Below, piece after piece: positions 46,101 through 54,465 of a DNA stretch of 64,000 nucleotides. The position numbers and the translations under genes are program-made. The notes beneath the pieces are model-generated. The model worked only from the letters and a program-made list of their open reading frames with translations. It was not told the origin of the DNA and did not search any database. Every line of letters begins with the position of its first letter. Positions within the stretch are counted from its first letter, which is position 1. The stretch covers positions 18,321 through 82,320 of the forward strand of contig CBFHLY010000012.1 of assembly GCA_965656785.1 (NCBI GenBank), read 5' to 3'. The DNA is from JALQTD01 sp965656785. GTDB lineage: Bacteria > Bacteroidota > Bacteroidia > Flavobacteriales_D > Sanyastnellaceae.

Positions 46101-47064
46101 CGCCGACGTAGGTGCTGACGTCGACGTTCGAACCGTCGCTGGAGAAGTAGGAGATGCCGGCGTCAAAGGTGCCGCCGCTGAAGGTGGTGCTGACGGAACC
46201 GGCCGTAGTGGGGTAGCCAGCGCCGAGCACGCCACTGCCCCCGATGAGGCGGCCCGCGTTGTCGTAGCCGGCCGTGACGCCCCAGCTGTCTGCGGTGCTG
46301 CCGATGTAGGAGGCGAAGACGAGGTCGGGGTCAATGACGAGCGGGCGGGCGGGGTCGTATTCGCCGAGTTCGAAGCGCACGGTGGTGCCGTCGAGGTGGT
46401 AGGTGCAGGCGACTTCTTCGAGGCGGGTGCCGTCGAGTTGGTAGGCGAAAGGCTGGCCTTCAGTGACCGTGCCCCAGGTGCCGAGTTGGTGGAGGAGCGT
46501 GCCGTCGGGTTGCAGGCGGGGAGTTGAGCCGGCGTGGTGCAGCGCGATTTGGCCCGGGTCCGCTTCGGGGGCCAAATAGAACGAGTACTTCAACCGCCGG
46601 TCGCTCCGCACTTCGACCTCGATGCCCGGCCACGCCTCCCAACGGGCCGCCGCCGCAGGGTGCAAGCCTTCCGCCCAACGCGACGGATCCGACCCGTGGT
46701 AGTGGTTGACGATTTGGCCTGCAGCGATGTCCTTCCAATCCACCTCCGCGGCCGCAGCCCCCTCGAGCTTCACCCGCCAAACGTGCTGCTCCAGCCGCCC
46801 ATCCGCCGGCTCCTCATGCCGGGAAACCGCCTCGTATCCCGCCCCCCGCAATTGCGCCGTCCACCCCGATTCTTCCAACCAAAACCAGCCCTGGTCAAAG
46901 TCCATCCGTCCGGTCACTTCCTCCGGCCACTGCCCGCCATTGGGCACGAACTGGGGCGCCCCTGCCCGATGCTCCGCCCGCACCACGCGTTGGGCGCAGG
47001 CAAGAGAAGGCACCAGAAGCAAGGCCAGCCCGACCCAAAATCGACCTGCACAAATGTGGAACAT
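43120..47064 (-). CDS. Large T9SS type-B substrate with SBBP/PKD repeats
   Basis: A 1314-residue secreted protein. Signal peptide MFHICAGRFWVGLALLLVPSLACAQ; DUF7948-like N-terminal region; SBBP beta-propeller-type repeats (about 200-560, e.g. YSSYLGGSNDDAGYGL); several PKD/Ig-like domains (about 600-1200, e.g. NSYEWFFGDLNTS and YTVEESNACG). The C-terminal 90 residues, from YVPNAFTPNNDGVND to GVYLWRVRYE, are the gliding-motility-associated (type B) sorting domain that targets it through T9SS. Probable adhesin or surface polymer. Upstream codons in the same frame are not part of a signal peptide, so I start at 47064. Confidence 0.9.
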   Translation of the reverse strand: MFHICAGRFWVGLALLLVPSLACAQRVVRAEHRAGAPQFVPNGGQWPEEVTGRMDFDQGWFWLEESGWTAQLRGAGYEAVSRHEEPADGRLEQHVWRVKLEGAAAAEVDWKDIAAGQIVNHYHGSDPSRWAEGLHPAAAARWEAWPGIEVEVRSDRRLKYSFYLAPEADPGQIALHHAGSTPRLQPDGTLLHQLGTWGTVTEGQPFAYQLDGTRLEEVACTYHLDGTTVRFELGEYDPARPLVIDPDLVFASYIGSTADSWGVTAGYDNAGRLIGGSGVLGAGYPTTAGSVSTTFSGGTFDAGISYFSSDGSNVDVSTYVGGSAMEYPHSIVTDENGDVFIMGTTGSGNFPVTAGAYDDTYSGGPNVNLAGYHFYGQHNNGCDLYVVKLSGANGSLLAGTFVGGSDNDGINIATELNYNYGDVCRGEIIVDVAGRPWVASTTRSDDFPLVQADDPTLGGASDAVVFRLSADLADLEYSSYLGGSNDDAGYGLQFNSFGLALYVSGGTRSTDFPSTASGAQSGHAGGVDGFIARMEQQATGGMAPTAASYVGSSAYDQCYFVQLDTDDRPYVNGQTTGNLPLIGSVYNANPNGSSFVQRFSPDLGAVELRTRVGLAQTGVDIVPTAFLVSDCDEIYLSGWGGDTNNNSPYAGSSTTSMMPTTPDAEQLGTDGSDFWLGVLAPEATDLTYGSFFGGPFSNEHVDGGTSRFDKDGTVYQAVCAGCGGGDDFPATDDAWSELNLSTNCNLGVFKFNLGALVADIDIEAPDVICPGEPIVFTNQSIGGNSYEWFFGDLNTSLEENPEYTYLDAGEWDVILVVSSDSGSEGCLEPDTAFATVVVAELPNPSVDEVGTICEGESVTLQAWGGADLAWIPDLTLDDPSSPTPTVTPLETTTYTVEESNACGTQSASVTVTVGVLELEASPVAATICLGDVVDLEVTGGGFGSEVVWTPTGGLGSPTDASTTASPDETTLYTALVTDANGCEGEASINVTVVPSVPGGEVDPDVVLCEGQGTWLTASEGDTYLWSPAELVSNPLAQEVYVQPSEATTFTVQIANICGIGVDSVMVSFVSPEVSAAGGGWMCRGESMILEASEGTVHSWQPAALCGNPSGQTTTVFPVESTTFTVFVTDAFGCTASSTLEVGVWQPPYVDAGPDRELDWLDEARLFGTADSDSAWWTPAELLSCSVCESPILLSSEPGWYVLSAVSEQGCVGRDSAFVDLYYPIYVPNAFTPNNDGVNDAFFVEGVEPRGYLMEIFNRWGELVFQSTDAAEVWQGNWQRGSGEHYVPDGVYLWRVRYELRDGPRWAEGHVTVIR

Positions 47065-47184
47065 GTACACAATTAACGATTTTCTCGGCACAAGAGTTGC
47101 CTCAGCCGGCATCATCTTCTGCAATCGAACACTGCGCCCCATCGATTCCGATTGCGGCGATGCGCAGCGCGTTCAGCCCCCCCG

Positions 47185-48183
47185 TTACGAAAGTTGATCC
47201 GCGAGCAGCCGCATCTCGATCACCGGCGACATCTTCTCGTGCAAGATGCGGTAGACAGCATCGGCGATGGGCAAGTGCGCTTGGAACCGCTTGTTCATTT
47301 GGTAAATCCCCTGAGCGCCGTTGTAGCCCTCGGCCACCATGTCCATTTCCATGATGGCGCCTTTGACGCTGTAGCCTTTGCCGATCATCGTGCCCAGGGT
47401 GCGGTTGCGGCTGTGTGGGCTGTACGCGGTGACGAGCAGGTCACCAAGGTAAGGGCTGCCCTTCACGTCTCGGTCCAAATGGTGAACCGCCGCCAAAAAC
47501 AGCTTCATCTCCTGCGACGCATTCGAAATCAGCACGCTCAAAAAGTTATCGCCGTACCCGAGGCCGTGCGCAATCCCCGCCGCAATCGCGTAGACGTTTT
47601 TCAGCACGGCCGCGAGCTCAGCCCCGATGACGTCGTCGCTCACCTGCGTCCGAATGTACCGCGTGGCCATGAGGTCGGCGAGCATGCGAGCGTGGTCCTT
47701 GTTTTGGCAAGCAATCGTCAGGTACGACAACTTTTCACGCGCGACTTCCTCGGCATGGCACGGCCCAGCGATCATCCCAATGTTTTCGTAGGGCGTCCCG
47801 AACTCCTTGTGGATGTAGCGCGCGGGGATGCTGTCGTATTCCACGACCATGCCCTTGATCGCGGAGAAAATGATCTTGTCCGCGAGCCGCTTGGGCTTCG
47901 CTACTTTGATGGTGGCGTCGAGGTGGATGGAGGGAATGGCAAAAATCAACACGTCCGAAGCGTCGATGACCTCCTGCATGTTCGTAGAAACGTGCAGCTG
48001 TTGCGGGTTGAAGGAGATGCTTTGGATGTAGTGCGGATTGCGCCCGAACATCATCAAATACTCCGCCGTTTCTTCGCGCCGCACCCACCAGTTGAGTTCG
48101 TCGACGTTCGTCAGGAGCATCTTCGCGATGGCCGTCGCCCAGCTGCCGCTGCCGAGGAGTCCGATTCGTGGGGAGTTCGCCAT
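47185..48183 (-). CDS. gpsA: NAD(P)+-dependent glycerol-3-phosphate dehydrogenase
   Basis: A 332-residue Rossmann enzyme reducing dihydroxyacetone phosphate to sn-glycerol-3-phosphate for phospholipids. IGLLGSGSWATAIA is the nucleotide-binding loop, IAGPCHAEEVA and AELAAVLKNVYAIAAGIAHGLGYGDN (with the catalytic Lys) the core. It is divergent from glyS. The start at 48183 follows TACCTTCG by six bases. Confidence 0.96.
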   Translation of the reverse strand: MANSPRIGLLGSGSWATAIAKMLLTNVDELNWWVRREETAEYLMMFGRNPHYIQSISFNPQQLHVSTNMQEVIDASDVLIFAIPSIHLDATIKVAKPKRLADKIIFSAIKGMVVEYDSIPARYIHKEFGTPYENIGMIAGPCHAEEVAREKLSYLTIACQNKDHARMLADLMATRYIRTQVSDDVIGAELAAVLKNVYAIAAGIAHGLGYGDNFLSVLISNASQEMKLFLAAVHHLDRDVKGSPYLGDLLVTAYSPHSRNRTLGTMIGKGYSVKGAIMEMDMVAEGYNGAQGIYQMNKRFQAHLPIADAVYRILHEKMSPVIEMRLLADQLS

Positions 48184-48189
48184 GGGGCG

Positions 48190-48197
48190 CGAAGGTA
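48190..48197 (-). promoter_or_regulatory. Candidate gpsA -7 element, near-leaderless
   Basis: TACCTTCG on the minus strand ends six bases before the gpsA ATG. No clear -33 TTG is present. Confidence 0.45.
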
Positions 48198-48260
48198 CGA
48201 TAAGGGCGATGTGCATGGATTTGGCCTGCCCAAACCCGCTTCCAACTCGCCTTTGCAAGC

Positions 48261-48268
48261 TACCTTTG
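48261..48268 (+). promoter_or_regulatory. glyS -7 element
   Basis: TACCTTTG, an exact match to TAnnTTTG, 26 bases before the glyS ATG. The -33 region is weak. Confidence 0.5.
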
Positions 48269-48294
48269 CGGCTTCCAAACGCGATTCCACGATC

Positions 48295-49824
48295 ATGAGC
48301 GACGATTTGTTGAAGAAGGTCATCAGCCACGCGAAAGAGTATGGCTTCGTCTTCCCTTCGAGTGAGATTTACGACGGCCTGAGCGCGGCCTACGACTACG
48401 GCCAACTCGGTGCCGAATTGAAGAACAACATCAAGCACTACTGGTGGACGGCCATGGTGCGGATGCACGAAAACATCGTGGGCATTGACGCCTCGATTTT
48501 CATGCACCCGACGACCTGGAAGGCGTCCGGCCACGTCGACGCGTTCAACGATCCGCTCATCGACAACAAGGATTCGAAGAAGCGCTACCGCGCGGACGTC
48601 CTCATCGAGGACCACATCGAGAAGATCGAAGCGAAGAACCGCAAAGACGTTGAAAAGGCGGCCAAGCGCTTCGGGGAAGCCTTCAACGAGGCGGAATTCC
48701 GCTCGACGAACGACCGGGTGCTGAAGCGCCAAGAGGAGATGGACCGCATCAACGCGGCATTCAAAACCGCCATGGAAGCCGACGACCTCGCCGCCGTGAA
48801 GGCCCTCATCGAAGAACTGGGCATCGCCGATCCGGAAACGGGCAGCCGCAACTGGACCGACGTCCGCCAGTTCAACCTGATGTTCAAGACGGAACTCGGA
48901 GCGGTCAGCGGCGATTCCGGCATCATTTACCTGCGCCCGGAAACCGCTCAGGGGATTTTCGTGAACTACTTGAACGTGCAGAAGAGCGGGCGGATGAAGC
49001 TGCCGTTTGGCATCGCCCAAATCGGAAAAGCCTTCCGCAACGAGATCATCGCGCGCCAGTTCATCTTCCGCATGCGGGAGTTCGAACAAATGGAGATGCA
49101 GTTCTTCGTCAAGCCCGGCACGCAAGGCGAATGGTACGAGTACTGGAAAGCGGAGCGCCTCAAGTGGCACAAAGCCCTCGGCCTCGGCGAAAACATGCAC
49201 CGCTACCACGACCACGTCAAGCTGGCCCACTACGCCGACGCAGCGTGTGACATCGAATTCAACTTCCCGATGGGATTCAAGGAGCTCGAAGGCATCCACT
49301 CGCGGACGGACTTCGATTTGCGCCAACACGAAGAGCACAGCGGCCGCAAGCTGCGGTACTTCGACCCGGAGACGCAAGAGAGCTACATCCCGTACGTGGT
49401 GGAAACGTCCATCGGCCTCGACCGGATGTTCCTCGCGACGCTGAGCGCAGCGTACCAGGAGGAGACCCTAGAGGATGGATCGCAGCGGACGGTGTTGCGG
49501 ATTCCCGCGGCGTTCGCTCCCGTGAAGGCGGCGGTGTTGCCGCTGTTGAAGAAGGATGGGCTGCCGGAAAAGGCGCGTGAGGTGCTGAACCTGTTGCAGT
49601 TGAACCACAACGTGCAATACGACGAAAAGGACGCCATCGGTCGGCGGTACCGCCGGCAGGACGCCATCGGCACGCCGCTATGCATCACCATCGACCACGA
49701 CACGCTCAACGACGAAGCGGTGACGGTGCGCGATCGGGATGCCATGACGCAAGAGCGCGTCGCCATCGCGGACCTGGCAGCAGTGGTCGAGAAGAAAGTC
49801 GGACTTGCGACGTTGTTCGCTTAA
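48295..49824 (+). CDS. glyS: Glycyl-tRNA synthetase
   Basis: A 509-residue class II synthetase of the alpha2 type. VISHAKEYGFVFPSSEIYDGLSAAYDYGQLG opens the catalytic domain. LRPETAQGIFVNYLN and GKAFRNEIIARQFIFRMREFEQMEMQFF are the motif 2 region, and VVETSIGLDRMFLA motif 3. The anticodon-binding domain is C-terminal. Followed 11 bases later by pgk. Confidence 0.97.
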   Translation: MSDDLLKKVISHAKEYGFVFPSSEIYDGLSAAYDYGQLGAELKNNIKHYWWTAMVRMHENIVGIDASIFMHPTTWKASGHVDAFNDPLIDNKDSKKRYRADVLIEDHIEKIEAKNRKDVEKAAKRFGEAFNEAEFRSTNDRVLKRQEEMDRINAAFKTAMEADDLAAVKALIEELGIADPETGSRNWTDVRQFNLMFKTELGAVSGDSGIIYLRPETAQGIFVNYLNVQKSGRMKLPFGIAQIGKAFRNEIIARQFIFRMREFEQMEMQFFVKPGTQGEWYEYWKAERLKWHKALGLGENMHRYHDHVKLAHYADAACDIEFNFPMGFKELEGIHSRTDFDLRQHEEHSGRKLRYFDPETQESYIPYVVETSIGLDRMFLATLSAAYQEETLEDGSQRTVLRIPAAFAPVKAAVLPLLKKDGLPEKAREVLNLLQLNHNVQYDEKDAIGRRYRRQDAIGTPLCITIDHDTLNDEAVTVRDRDAMTQERVAIADLAAVVEKKVGLATLFA

Positions 49825-49835
49825 TTCAAACTGAA

Positions 49836-51023
49836 ATGAACTTGACTGAACTGGATTTGAAAGGGCGCCGGGCCTTGATTCGCGTGGACTTCAACGTGCC
49901 GTTGAACGAAGCGGGGGAGGTGACGGATGACACGCGGATCCGCGCCGCCATTCCTACGATTCAAACCGTTTTGAAGGAAGGAGGGTCGGTGGTGTTGATG
50001 TCGCATTTGGGGCGGCCGAAGGGCGTGGCCCCGGAATTCAGTTTGAAACAGGTGTTGCCAACGTTGGAGCGCTTGCTCGGCAAAAAGGTTCAATTCGCAC
50101 CGGATTGCGTGGGCGACACCGCCCTCGATGTGACGCAGCACCTGCAGCCTGGGGAAGTGGCGTTGCTCGAAAACCTGCGCTTCCATCCGGAAGAAAAAGC
50201 GGGCGACGAATTCTTTGCGGGCCAACTCGCTGAGAACGGCGACGTCTACATCAACGACGCATTCGGAACGGCGCACCGTGCGCATGCCTCCACGGCCGTC
50301 ATCGCGCGGTTCTTCCCGGAGGACAAGGCCTTCGGGCTCCTGCTCGCCGGCGAAGTGGACGCGCTGAAACGCGTGCTTGAAGCGCCTGTGAAGCCGTTGA
50401 CTGCCATCATCGGCGGGGCGAAGGTGAGCTCCAAGCTCGGCATCATTGAGCACCTCATCGGCCGCGTCGATCGCCTCATCATCGGAGGCGGCATGGCCTA
50501 CACGTTCGTCCAAGCGCAGGGCGGATCCATCGGGAACAGCCTTGTGGAGGAAGAACTGCACGGACAAGCGCTTTCCATCCTGGAAAAAGCGGCCGCGGCC
50601 GGCACCGAGTTGTTGCTGCCCACGGACACCGTGGCGACTGATGCCTTCGCCAACGACGCCGCACAGCAGGTGGTGCCCACGAACGCCATTCCGGACGGAT
50701 GGATGGGCTTGGACATCGGCCCCGAAACGCGAAAAGCATTTGCGGATGCGGTCTTGACCTCGCGGACGGTGCTTTGGAACGGCCCGATGGGCGTGTTCGA
50801 AATGCCCAACTTCGCGGTCGGCACGCGCACCATTGCCGAAGCGCTCGCACGGGTGACTGCGGAAGAAGAGGCGTTCACGCTCATCGGCGGTGGGGATTCT
50901 GTGGCGGCCATCAACCTGCTCGGCTTGGCGGACCAAGTCAGCTACGTCAGCACCGGCGGTGGCGCCATGCTCGAATCGCTCGAAGGCAAGGTGTTGCCCG
51001 GCATCCAGGCCATCCTCGACTGA
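49836..51023 (+). CDS. pgk: Phosphoglycerate kinase
   Basis: A 395-residue glycolytic enzyme making ATP from 1,3-bisphosphoglycerate. RALIRVDFNVPLNEAGEVTDDTRI, MSHLGRPKG, NDAFGTAHRAHAS, IIGGAKVSSKLG and TLIGGGDSVAAI are the family blocks. The start at 49836 (MNLTELDLKGRR) follows glyS by 11 bases. Its stop abuts the stop of the convergent Lrp gene with no gap. Confidence 0.98.
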   Translation: MNLTELDLKGRRALIRVDFNVPLNEAGEVTDDTRIRAAIPTIQTVLKEGGSVVLMSHLGRPKGVAPEFSLKQVLPTLERLLGKKVQFAPDCVGDTALDVTQHLQPGEVALLENLRFHPEEKAGDEFFAGQLAENGDVYINDAFGTAHRAHASTAVIARFFPEDKAFGLLLAGEVDALKRVLEAPVKPLTAIIGGAKVSSKLGIIEHLIGRVDRLIIGGGMAYTFVQAQGGSIGNSLVEEELHGQALSILEKAAAAGTELLLPTDTVATDAFANDAAQQVVPTNAIPDGWMGLDIGPETRKAFADAVLTSRTVLWNGPMGVFEMPNFAVGTRTIAEALARVTAEEEAFTLIGGGDSVAAINLLGLADQVSYVSTGGGAMLESLEGKVLPGIQAILD

Positions 51024-51476
51024 TCAAGCCCGCTCGAGCACTTCGCTCATGACGAAGGAGCTCTGGACTTGGCCGATGTTGTCCATCGCCGCCAAACGCT
51101 CCGAGATGAAGCGGTGGTAGGCGTCCATGTTCTTCACTTGCACTTCGAGGAGGTAATCGAAGCCGCCCGCGATGTGAAAGCACGCTCGGACTTCCGTGAA
51201 ATCGCCGATGCGCGCCTCGAATTCCTTGAGGTAGCGTGAATCGTGCTGCTTCAGCTGGACGTTGCAAAAGGCGTGGATTTCCAAACCCAGCAACCGCCGA
51301 TTGATGCGCGCACCGTAATTGCGAATGATCCCTTCCGATTCCAAGCGGCGCACCCGGTTGAACACCGCGGAACGGCTCAATCCGGTGAAGTCGCACAGGG
51401 CTTGCATCGAAGCGCGCCCATCGGTGCGCAGGCGGTCAACGATGCGGAGGTCGTGAGCGTCGAGGGTCGAATTCAT
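51024..51476 (-). CDS. Lrp/AsnC-family transcriptional regulator
   Basis: A 150-residue regulator: winged helix-turn-helix (about residues 5-60, VDRLRTDGRASMQALCDFTGLSRSAVFNRVRRLESEGII) and RAM ligand-binding domain (about 68-145, ACFHIAGGFDYLLEV). It is divergent from a Cys/Met PLP enzyme across a 33-bp inverted repeat, so it most likely controls that gene in response to an amino acid such as methionine. The ATG at 51476 (MNSTLDAHDLR) fits the family. Confidence 0.92.
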   Translation of the reverse strand: MNSTLDAHDLRIVDRLRTDGRASMQALCDFTGLSRSAVFNRVRRLESEGIIRNYGARINRRLLGLEIHAFCNVQLKQHDSRYLKEFEARIGDFTEVRACFHIAGGFDYLLEVQVKNMDAYHRFISERLAAMDNIGQVQSSFVMSEVLERA

Positions 51477-51516
51477 TTGTTTTGAAGCTGGGGACAAACA
51501 GGCCCCCAATTTAACC

Positions 51517-51549
51517 TGTTTCGTCCTTTTTTACTGATTTGACGAAACA
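51517..51549. promoter_or_regulatory. Inverted repeat, candidate Lrp operator
   Basis: TGTTTCGTC (51517-51525) and GACGAAACA (51541-51549) are exact 9-bp inverted repeats separated by 15 bases, lying 41 bases from the regulator start and 51 bases from the PLP enzyme start. Size and symmetry suit a multimeric Lrp site. Confidence 0.55.
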
Positions 51550-51600
51550 AATGCGCGGCCATCGCACCACATTTAGGACAATCCGCGCCATTTTCCCTTC

Positions 51601-52842
51601 ATGGAACACCTCGCCACACGTGCCATGTTTGCGGGCTACGAACCCGCAGAAGGCAAAGGAGCCGTCAAGCCACCGATCTACCTGACGTCCACATTCATCT
51701 TCCCGGATGCCGCCACGGGCGCGCAGCACATGGAGGCGGCCTACGGGGTGGACGGGGTGGAAGCGCCGGAGCAGCCGGGATACATTTACAGCCGACTGGC
51801 CAACCCGACTGTGGTGGGTGCGGAGCAACGGCTGGCGGCGTGGGACGAGTCGGAGGACGCCGCGTTCTTTGCGAGCGGGATGGCGGCGATTTCCACGACG
51901 TTGTTGGCGTGGAGTGGGGCGGATCGGCCGGTTTGGTTCTGTCCGCCGTTGTATGGGGGGACGGAGCATTTGCTGCGGGAGGTGCTGCCGGGGATGGGGG
52001 TGCAGGTGGTGGAACTGGACGGGCTGGACGACCTCGATGCGGTGCTCGAACGGGAGGGGCGGCGGCCGGGGTTGGTATACCTTGAAACGCCCGCGAACCC
52101 GACGATGCAGCAGCGCCGCATCGCATCGGCTGCGGAATGGGCGAAGCGGCATTCGACGGAGGACCACCCCGTGCTGACGGTGGTGGACAACACATTCCTT
52201 GGCCCCATCCTGCAACGACCGCTGGAGCACGGGGCTGATTTGCTGGTGTATTCTGCGACGAAGTACCTCGGAGGGCACAGCGACCTCATCGCGGGAGCGG
52301 TCAGTGGACGAGCCGCCGCGATGCAGCGAGTGAAGGAGTTCCGGAGTTTCCTCGGGGGGACCTTGGACCCCAACACGGCTTGGATGCTCGGGCGGTCGAT
52401 GGAAACGCTGCACGTGAGGGTTGAACGCCAACAGGCGCACGCCGAAGAGGTGCTGGCCTTCCTACGCCAGCATCCGGCCGTGGCGTCGCTGCAAAGCGCT
52501 TGGCCCGTGGATTGCGACGCTGAGACCGCCGCCATCGCGGCCGAACAGACCCGAGGAGGCGGATCGATGATCGCCTTCGAGGTCAAAGGCGGACGCACCG
52601 AAGCGTTTGCATTCCTCGACGCCCTGAAGCATTTCAAGCTCGCCGTGTCGTTGGGATCGGTGGAAAGCCTCGCCGAACACCCCGCCAGCATGACCCACGC
52701 AGGGGTGCCCGCAGACGTCAAGGCCGCCACCGGCATCACGGAAGGCCTCATCCGGTTGAGCATCGGATTGGAGCACCCGGCGGACCTGATCGCCGATTTG
52801 GACCACGCATTGAAAGTGGCCACATCGGCCCAAACCGCGTAA
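51601..52842 (+). CDS. Cys/Met-metabolism PLP enzyme (methionine gamma-lyase or cystathionine gamma-synthase type)
   Basis: A 413-residue fold-type I PLP enzyme. K221 in LLVYSATKYLGGHSDLIAGAV binds PLP. PGYIYSRLANPT, FASGMAAIS, LYGGTEHLL and the substrate segment VSLGSVESLAEHPASMTHAG are family hallmarks. Divergence from an Lrp regulator suggests methionine gamma-lyase (making methanethiol, ammonia and 2-oxobutyrate), but cystathionine synthase/lyase cannot be excluded from sequence alone. Confidence 0.88.
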   Translation: MEHLATRAMFAGYEPAEGKGAVKPPIYLTSTFIFPDAATGAQHMEAAYGVDGVEAPEQPGYIYSRLANPTVVGAEQRLAAWDESEDAAFFASGMAAISTTLLAWSGADRPVWFCPPLYGGTEHLLREVLPGMGVQVVELDGLDDLDAVLEREGRRPGLVYLETPANPTMQQRRIASAAEWAKRHSTEDHPVLTVVDNTFLGPILQRPLEHGADLLVYSATKYLGGHSDLIAGAVSGRAAAMQRVKEFRSFLGGTLDPNTAWMLGRSMETLHVRVERQQAHAEEVLAFLRQHPAVASLQSAWPVDCDAETAAIAAEQTRGGGSMIAFEVKGGRTEAFAFLDALKHFKLAVSLGSVESLAEHPASMTHAGVPADVKAATGITEGLIRLSIGLEHPADLIADLDHALKVATSAQTA

Positions 52843-52851
52843 CTTCCCTTC

Positions 52852-53349
52852 ATGGGAAAAGGCGTCATTTTCGGAATCTTATTGGGCTGGGCGGTTGCCG
52901 CTGTTGGGCAAGGCGCCTACGTCTATCCCGATGCGCAGTTGCGTTGGAACGAAGCGATCGTGCACGTGGAAGACGGGTTGGTTCGCGAAGGGAACGACTG
53001 GCGGGGGAAGGTGCTGTTCACCGTACAAGGGGACCGGATTTTTCGGGGCTTTTCCACGAGCAGTTTCGACCTCGCGTACACCGTTCGCGATGGGCGGTTG
53101 TGCCGAGGGGATTCGCACTTCAGCGATGACGTGATGTACACGTTCAGGGGGCAGAAAGTTTATTTGGGCGACAGCGAGTACTTGTTGGATTTGGTCTACA
53201 CCATGCGCGATGAACCCCTGCACCACGGAGAAGTCGTGAGCGTGTACAAGGAGGACAGCGGGAGCGTCTTCGACCGCGTGGTGTCGATTCAGGGACGCTT
53301 CACGGTCGCCGAATGGTTCGCGCTGATGCTCGCACAGGGCTTGCTCTGA
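52852..53349 (+). CDS. Small secreted protein with about four 20-residue beta repeats
   Basis: A 165-residue protein with signal peptide MGKGVIFGILLGWAVAAVGQ. About residues 58-140 contain four repeats of roughly 20 residues, each with an (F/Y)T-x-x-x-D/G-x-x-(hydrophobic)-x-x-G pattern (LFTVQGDRIFRG, AYTVRDGRLCRG, MYTFRGQKVYLG, VYTMRDEPLHHG). This suggests a small symmetric beta structure, comparable with the so-called 4-fold beta-flower proteins. Nine bases after the PLP enzyme and possibly co-transcribed. Function unknown. Confidence 0.7.
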   Translation: MGKGVIFGILLGWAVAAVGQGAYVYPDAQLRWNEAIVHVEDGLVREGNDWRGKVLFTVQGDRIFRGFSTSSFDLAYTVRDGRLCRGDSHFSDDVMYTFRGQKVYLGDSEYLLDLVYTMRDEPLHHGEVVSVYKEDSGSVFDRVVSIQGRFTVAEWFALMLAQGLL

Positions 53350-53352
53350 CGC

Positions 53353-54192
53353 TCACTCCTGGGCTGCCGCCCAAGCCAAGTGCTCCGAAATGCTCTCGAG
53401 CAACACGTTGAGCGTGCGCCCTTCTGCCGTGGCGGCCCAAACCTGCTTCCCGCTTTCGCAATCGACGAGCTTCGCGCTGTAAAACGACTGCCCGCCCATG
53501 CAGCCTTCGCGGATGAGGACGACGCCTTCGGCTCCGGCAAGCTGGCCTGCCTCCACCACCGATTGCTCATCGAAGAGGCCGTTCATGCCGCGCGACGCTT
53601 CGTTCATCACAGCCTCGAGGTTCCGGCGTTCGAGGACTTCGTAATGGCGCAACAGGCGCACCGCGGTTTGTTCCTCCAAGGCCAGTACATCGCCCATGCC
53701 CCGACAGGGCTGCGCGCCCAAACCGACGATGAACACCTCGCGCGAGGCCGCCGGGTTGTCACGCAAGGTGACGAGCACGCCGGGAATTTCGCGGGGGGCG
53801 GCGCCCGGAACGGCGGGGGGCGTTTCTTCCACCACCGACCGCGGAGCCGAAGTCGACGGCGTCAGGATGAACCGTTCCACGTTGTCGTAGCCGAGGGTCC
53901 ACGCCAACGGAAACAACATCACAACGCCCGCGAGCACCGCGCCAGGATTGACGCTGTGGGTCTTGCGGATGATGCCGTGTTTCGTCTGGTAGCCTGGTGC
54001 TTCAAGCTGAACGCCGAGGCTGTAGCCACTCACTTTGCGGTCCGTGTGGAAATGCGGCGTCGTGCCGACCACGCGGCCGTCCAACGTCAACACCGCGCCC
54101 GAGGGCTCGGACTGGATGAGGACCGTGCTCTTGCAGGCATTCAACGAGACCAGTGCGATTCCCGCCAAGGCCGCCCATTGACTGAAGCGCAT
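53353..54192 (-). CDS. Lipoprotein with PEGA and CsgG/FlgO-like domains
   Basis: A 279-residue lipoprotein with lipobox SLNAC (C20). About residues 24-70 form a PEGA-type segment (VLIQSEPSGAVLTLDGRVVGTTP), followed by a hydrophobic stretch (VLAGVVMLFPLAWTLGY). From about residue 150 the sequence EEQTAVRLLRHYEVLERRNLEAVMNEA ... GQLAGAEGVVLI resembles CsgG/FlgO outer-membrane proteins. Function unknown; probably envelope assembly or sensing. It starts one base after purS ends. Confidence 0.72.
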   Translation of the reverse strand: MRFSQWAALAGIALVSLNACKSTVLIQSEPSGAVLTLDGRVVGTTPHFHTDRKVSGYSLGVQLEAPGYQTKHGIIRKTHSVNPGAVLAGVVMLFPLAWTLGYDNVERFILTPSTSAPRSVVEETPPAVPGAAPREIPGVLVTLRDNPAASREVFIVGLGAQPCRGMGDVLALEEQTAVRLLRHYEVLERRNLEAVMNEASRGMNGLFDEQSVVEAGQLAGAEGVVLIREGCMGGQSFYSAKLVDCESGKQVWAATAEGRTLNVLLESISEHLAWAAAQE

Positions 54193-54193
54193 A

Positions 54194-54454
54194 TCAGGCG
54201 GTTTCGACCGCAGTCACAGTGAAACTGTACTGCTCCATGATCGTGTTCGCCAGCAACTTTTCACACGCCTCGCGCACCTTCTCCTCGGCCGTCGCCTGAT
54301 CCGCCGCTTCGATGCTCAGCGTGATGTGCTTCCCGATGCGCACGCCGCTGATTTCCGGCAGGCCCACGTGCTTCATGTTGCTCGAAACGGCTTTTCCTTG
54401 GGGATCGAGCAGCGCCGGCAGCGGCATGATGTCAATGGATGCGTGGAAGGTCAT
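54194..54454 (-). CDS. purS: FGAM synthase subunit PurS
   Basis: An 86-residue PurS: MPLPALLDPQGKAVSSNMKHVGLPEISGVRIGKHITLSI and the cysteine helix VREACEKLLANTIMEQYSF match the family over its length. PurS bridges PurL and PurQ so ammonia can be channelled in purine synthesis. Neither partner is in this window; instead it lies 11 bases after pssA. The ATG at 54454 is the only sensible start. Confidence 0.93.
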   Translation of the reverse strand: MTFHASIDIMPLPALLDPQGKAVSSNMKHVGLPEISGVRIGKHITLSIEAADQATAEEKVREACEKLLANTIMEQYSFTVTAVETA

Positions 54455-54465
54455 GCGGATGGGTT

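Noticed and set aside
47152..48294. In-frame upstream extension of glyS through gpsA
   Set aside because: The family starts at MSDDLLKK; the extension is antisense gpsA and would read through the glyS promoter.
48184..49377. In-frame upstream extension of gpsA through glyS
   Set aside because: The Rossmann start MANSPRIGLLGSGSW and the -7 element fix the start at 48183; the extension is antisense glyS.
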